Shown piece after piece: positions 5,945 through 5,974 of a stretch of 5,974 nucleotides of DNA. Positions within the stretch are counted from its first letter, which is position 1, and the number at the start of each line of letters is the position of its first letter. The translations under genes were made by a program, and so were the position numbers. The DNA lies in NCBI GenBank assembly GCA_031177735.1, contig JAPSKJ010000144.1:1-5974 (forward strand). Direction: 5' to 3'. The stretch comes from Nocardioides sp. Lineage in GTDB: Bacteria > Actinomycetota > Actinomycetes > Propionibacteriales > Nocardioidaceae. The notes beneath the pieces were generated by a model. That model searched no databases and was not told the origin of the DNA. It saw only the letters and a program-made list of their open reading frames with translations.

Positions 5945-5974
5945 GTGAGCACCACCGGCCCCGCACCCTCGGCC
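5945..5974 (+). CDS. Start of an unidentified gene (3' end outside window)
   Basis: GTG 5945 opens a frame reading V-S-T-T-G-P-A-P-S-A to the window edge, nine bases after the helD stop. The only support is the -10-like TAGCCT at leaderless spacing and the same strand and tight spacing as helD. Ten residues, rich in small and Pro residues, say nothing about function. The true start could also be further downstream. Confidence 0.45.
   Translation, partial: MSTTGPAPSA

Noticed and set aside
1..5974. A defence island, toxin-antitoxin pair or mobile-element cargo
   Set aside because: HelD is superfamily 1 and could suggest a defence helicase, but its full-length HelD architecture and housekeeping neighbours, with no nuclease, integrase, direct-repeat ends or tRNA, argue against this.

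Overview
This window is a very GC-rich stretch of chromosome with dense single-gene coding, strong G/C bias at third codon positions, GTG starts and almost no intergenic space. That fits an actinomycete. The protein sequences look like those of Nocardioides and its relatives in the Propionibacteriales, but this placement is inferred from general resemblance, not from a search. No rRNA, tRNA, CRISPR array, insertion sequence or phage gene was found.

Layout, left to right. Positions 1-1023 hold the last 340 codons of DNA polymerase IV (dinB), a Y-family translesion polymerase; about 70 N-terminal residues lie outside the window. Ten bases after its stop, a GTG at 1034 begins a 364-residue YihY/BrkB-family inner-membrane protein (1034-2128). 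Facing it on the minus strand is a compact protein-L-isoaspartate O-methyltransferase (pcm, 2148-2696); the two stops are 19 bases apart and a small GC hairpin lies between them. A 99-base divergent intergenic region (2697-2795) separates pcm from a crotonase-family enoyl-CoA hydratase (2796-3575). After a 56-base gap comes a 767-residue HelD-type superfamily 1 helicase-like ATPase (3632-5935) that acts on RNA polymerase. The first ten codons of another gene start at 5945 and run off the right edge.

The genes do not form a recognisable pathway. They cover lesion bypass (DinB), repair of aged proteins (Pcm), recycling of RNA polymerase (HelD), an acyl-CoA catabolic step and a membrane protein of unsettled function. 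DinB, Pcm and HelD share a loose maintenance or stress theme, but nothing in the sequence ties them into one operon or system.

Two things stand out. First, all five visible gene starts have a TANNNT-like or A2/T6 hexamer ending 6-8 bases before the start codon and mostly lack a properly spaced Shine-Dalgarno sequence, which suggests widespread leaderless transcripts. In two cases the previous gene's stop codon is the first half of the hexamer. Second, the helD start sits in an AT-rich island (57 A/T in 120 bases at 3601-3720, against 11 in 60 at 3841-3900). The island holds a perfect 7-bp inverted repeat overlapping the putative -10, a smaller inverted repeat and a repeated CGATATC, so it looks like a regulated promoter. 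I see no convincing new multi-gene system here.
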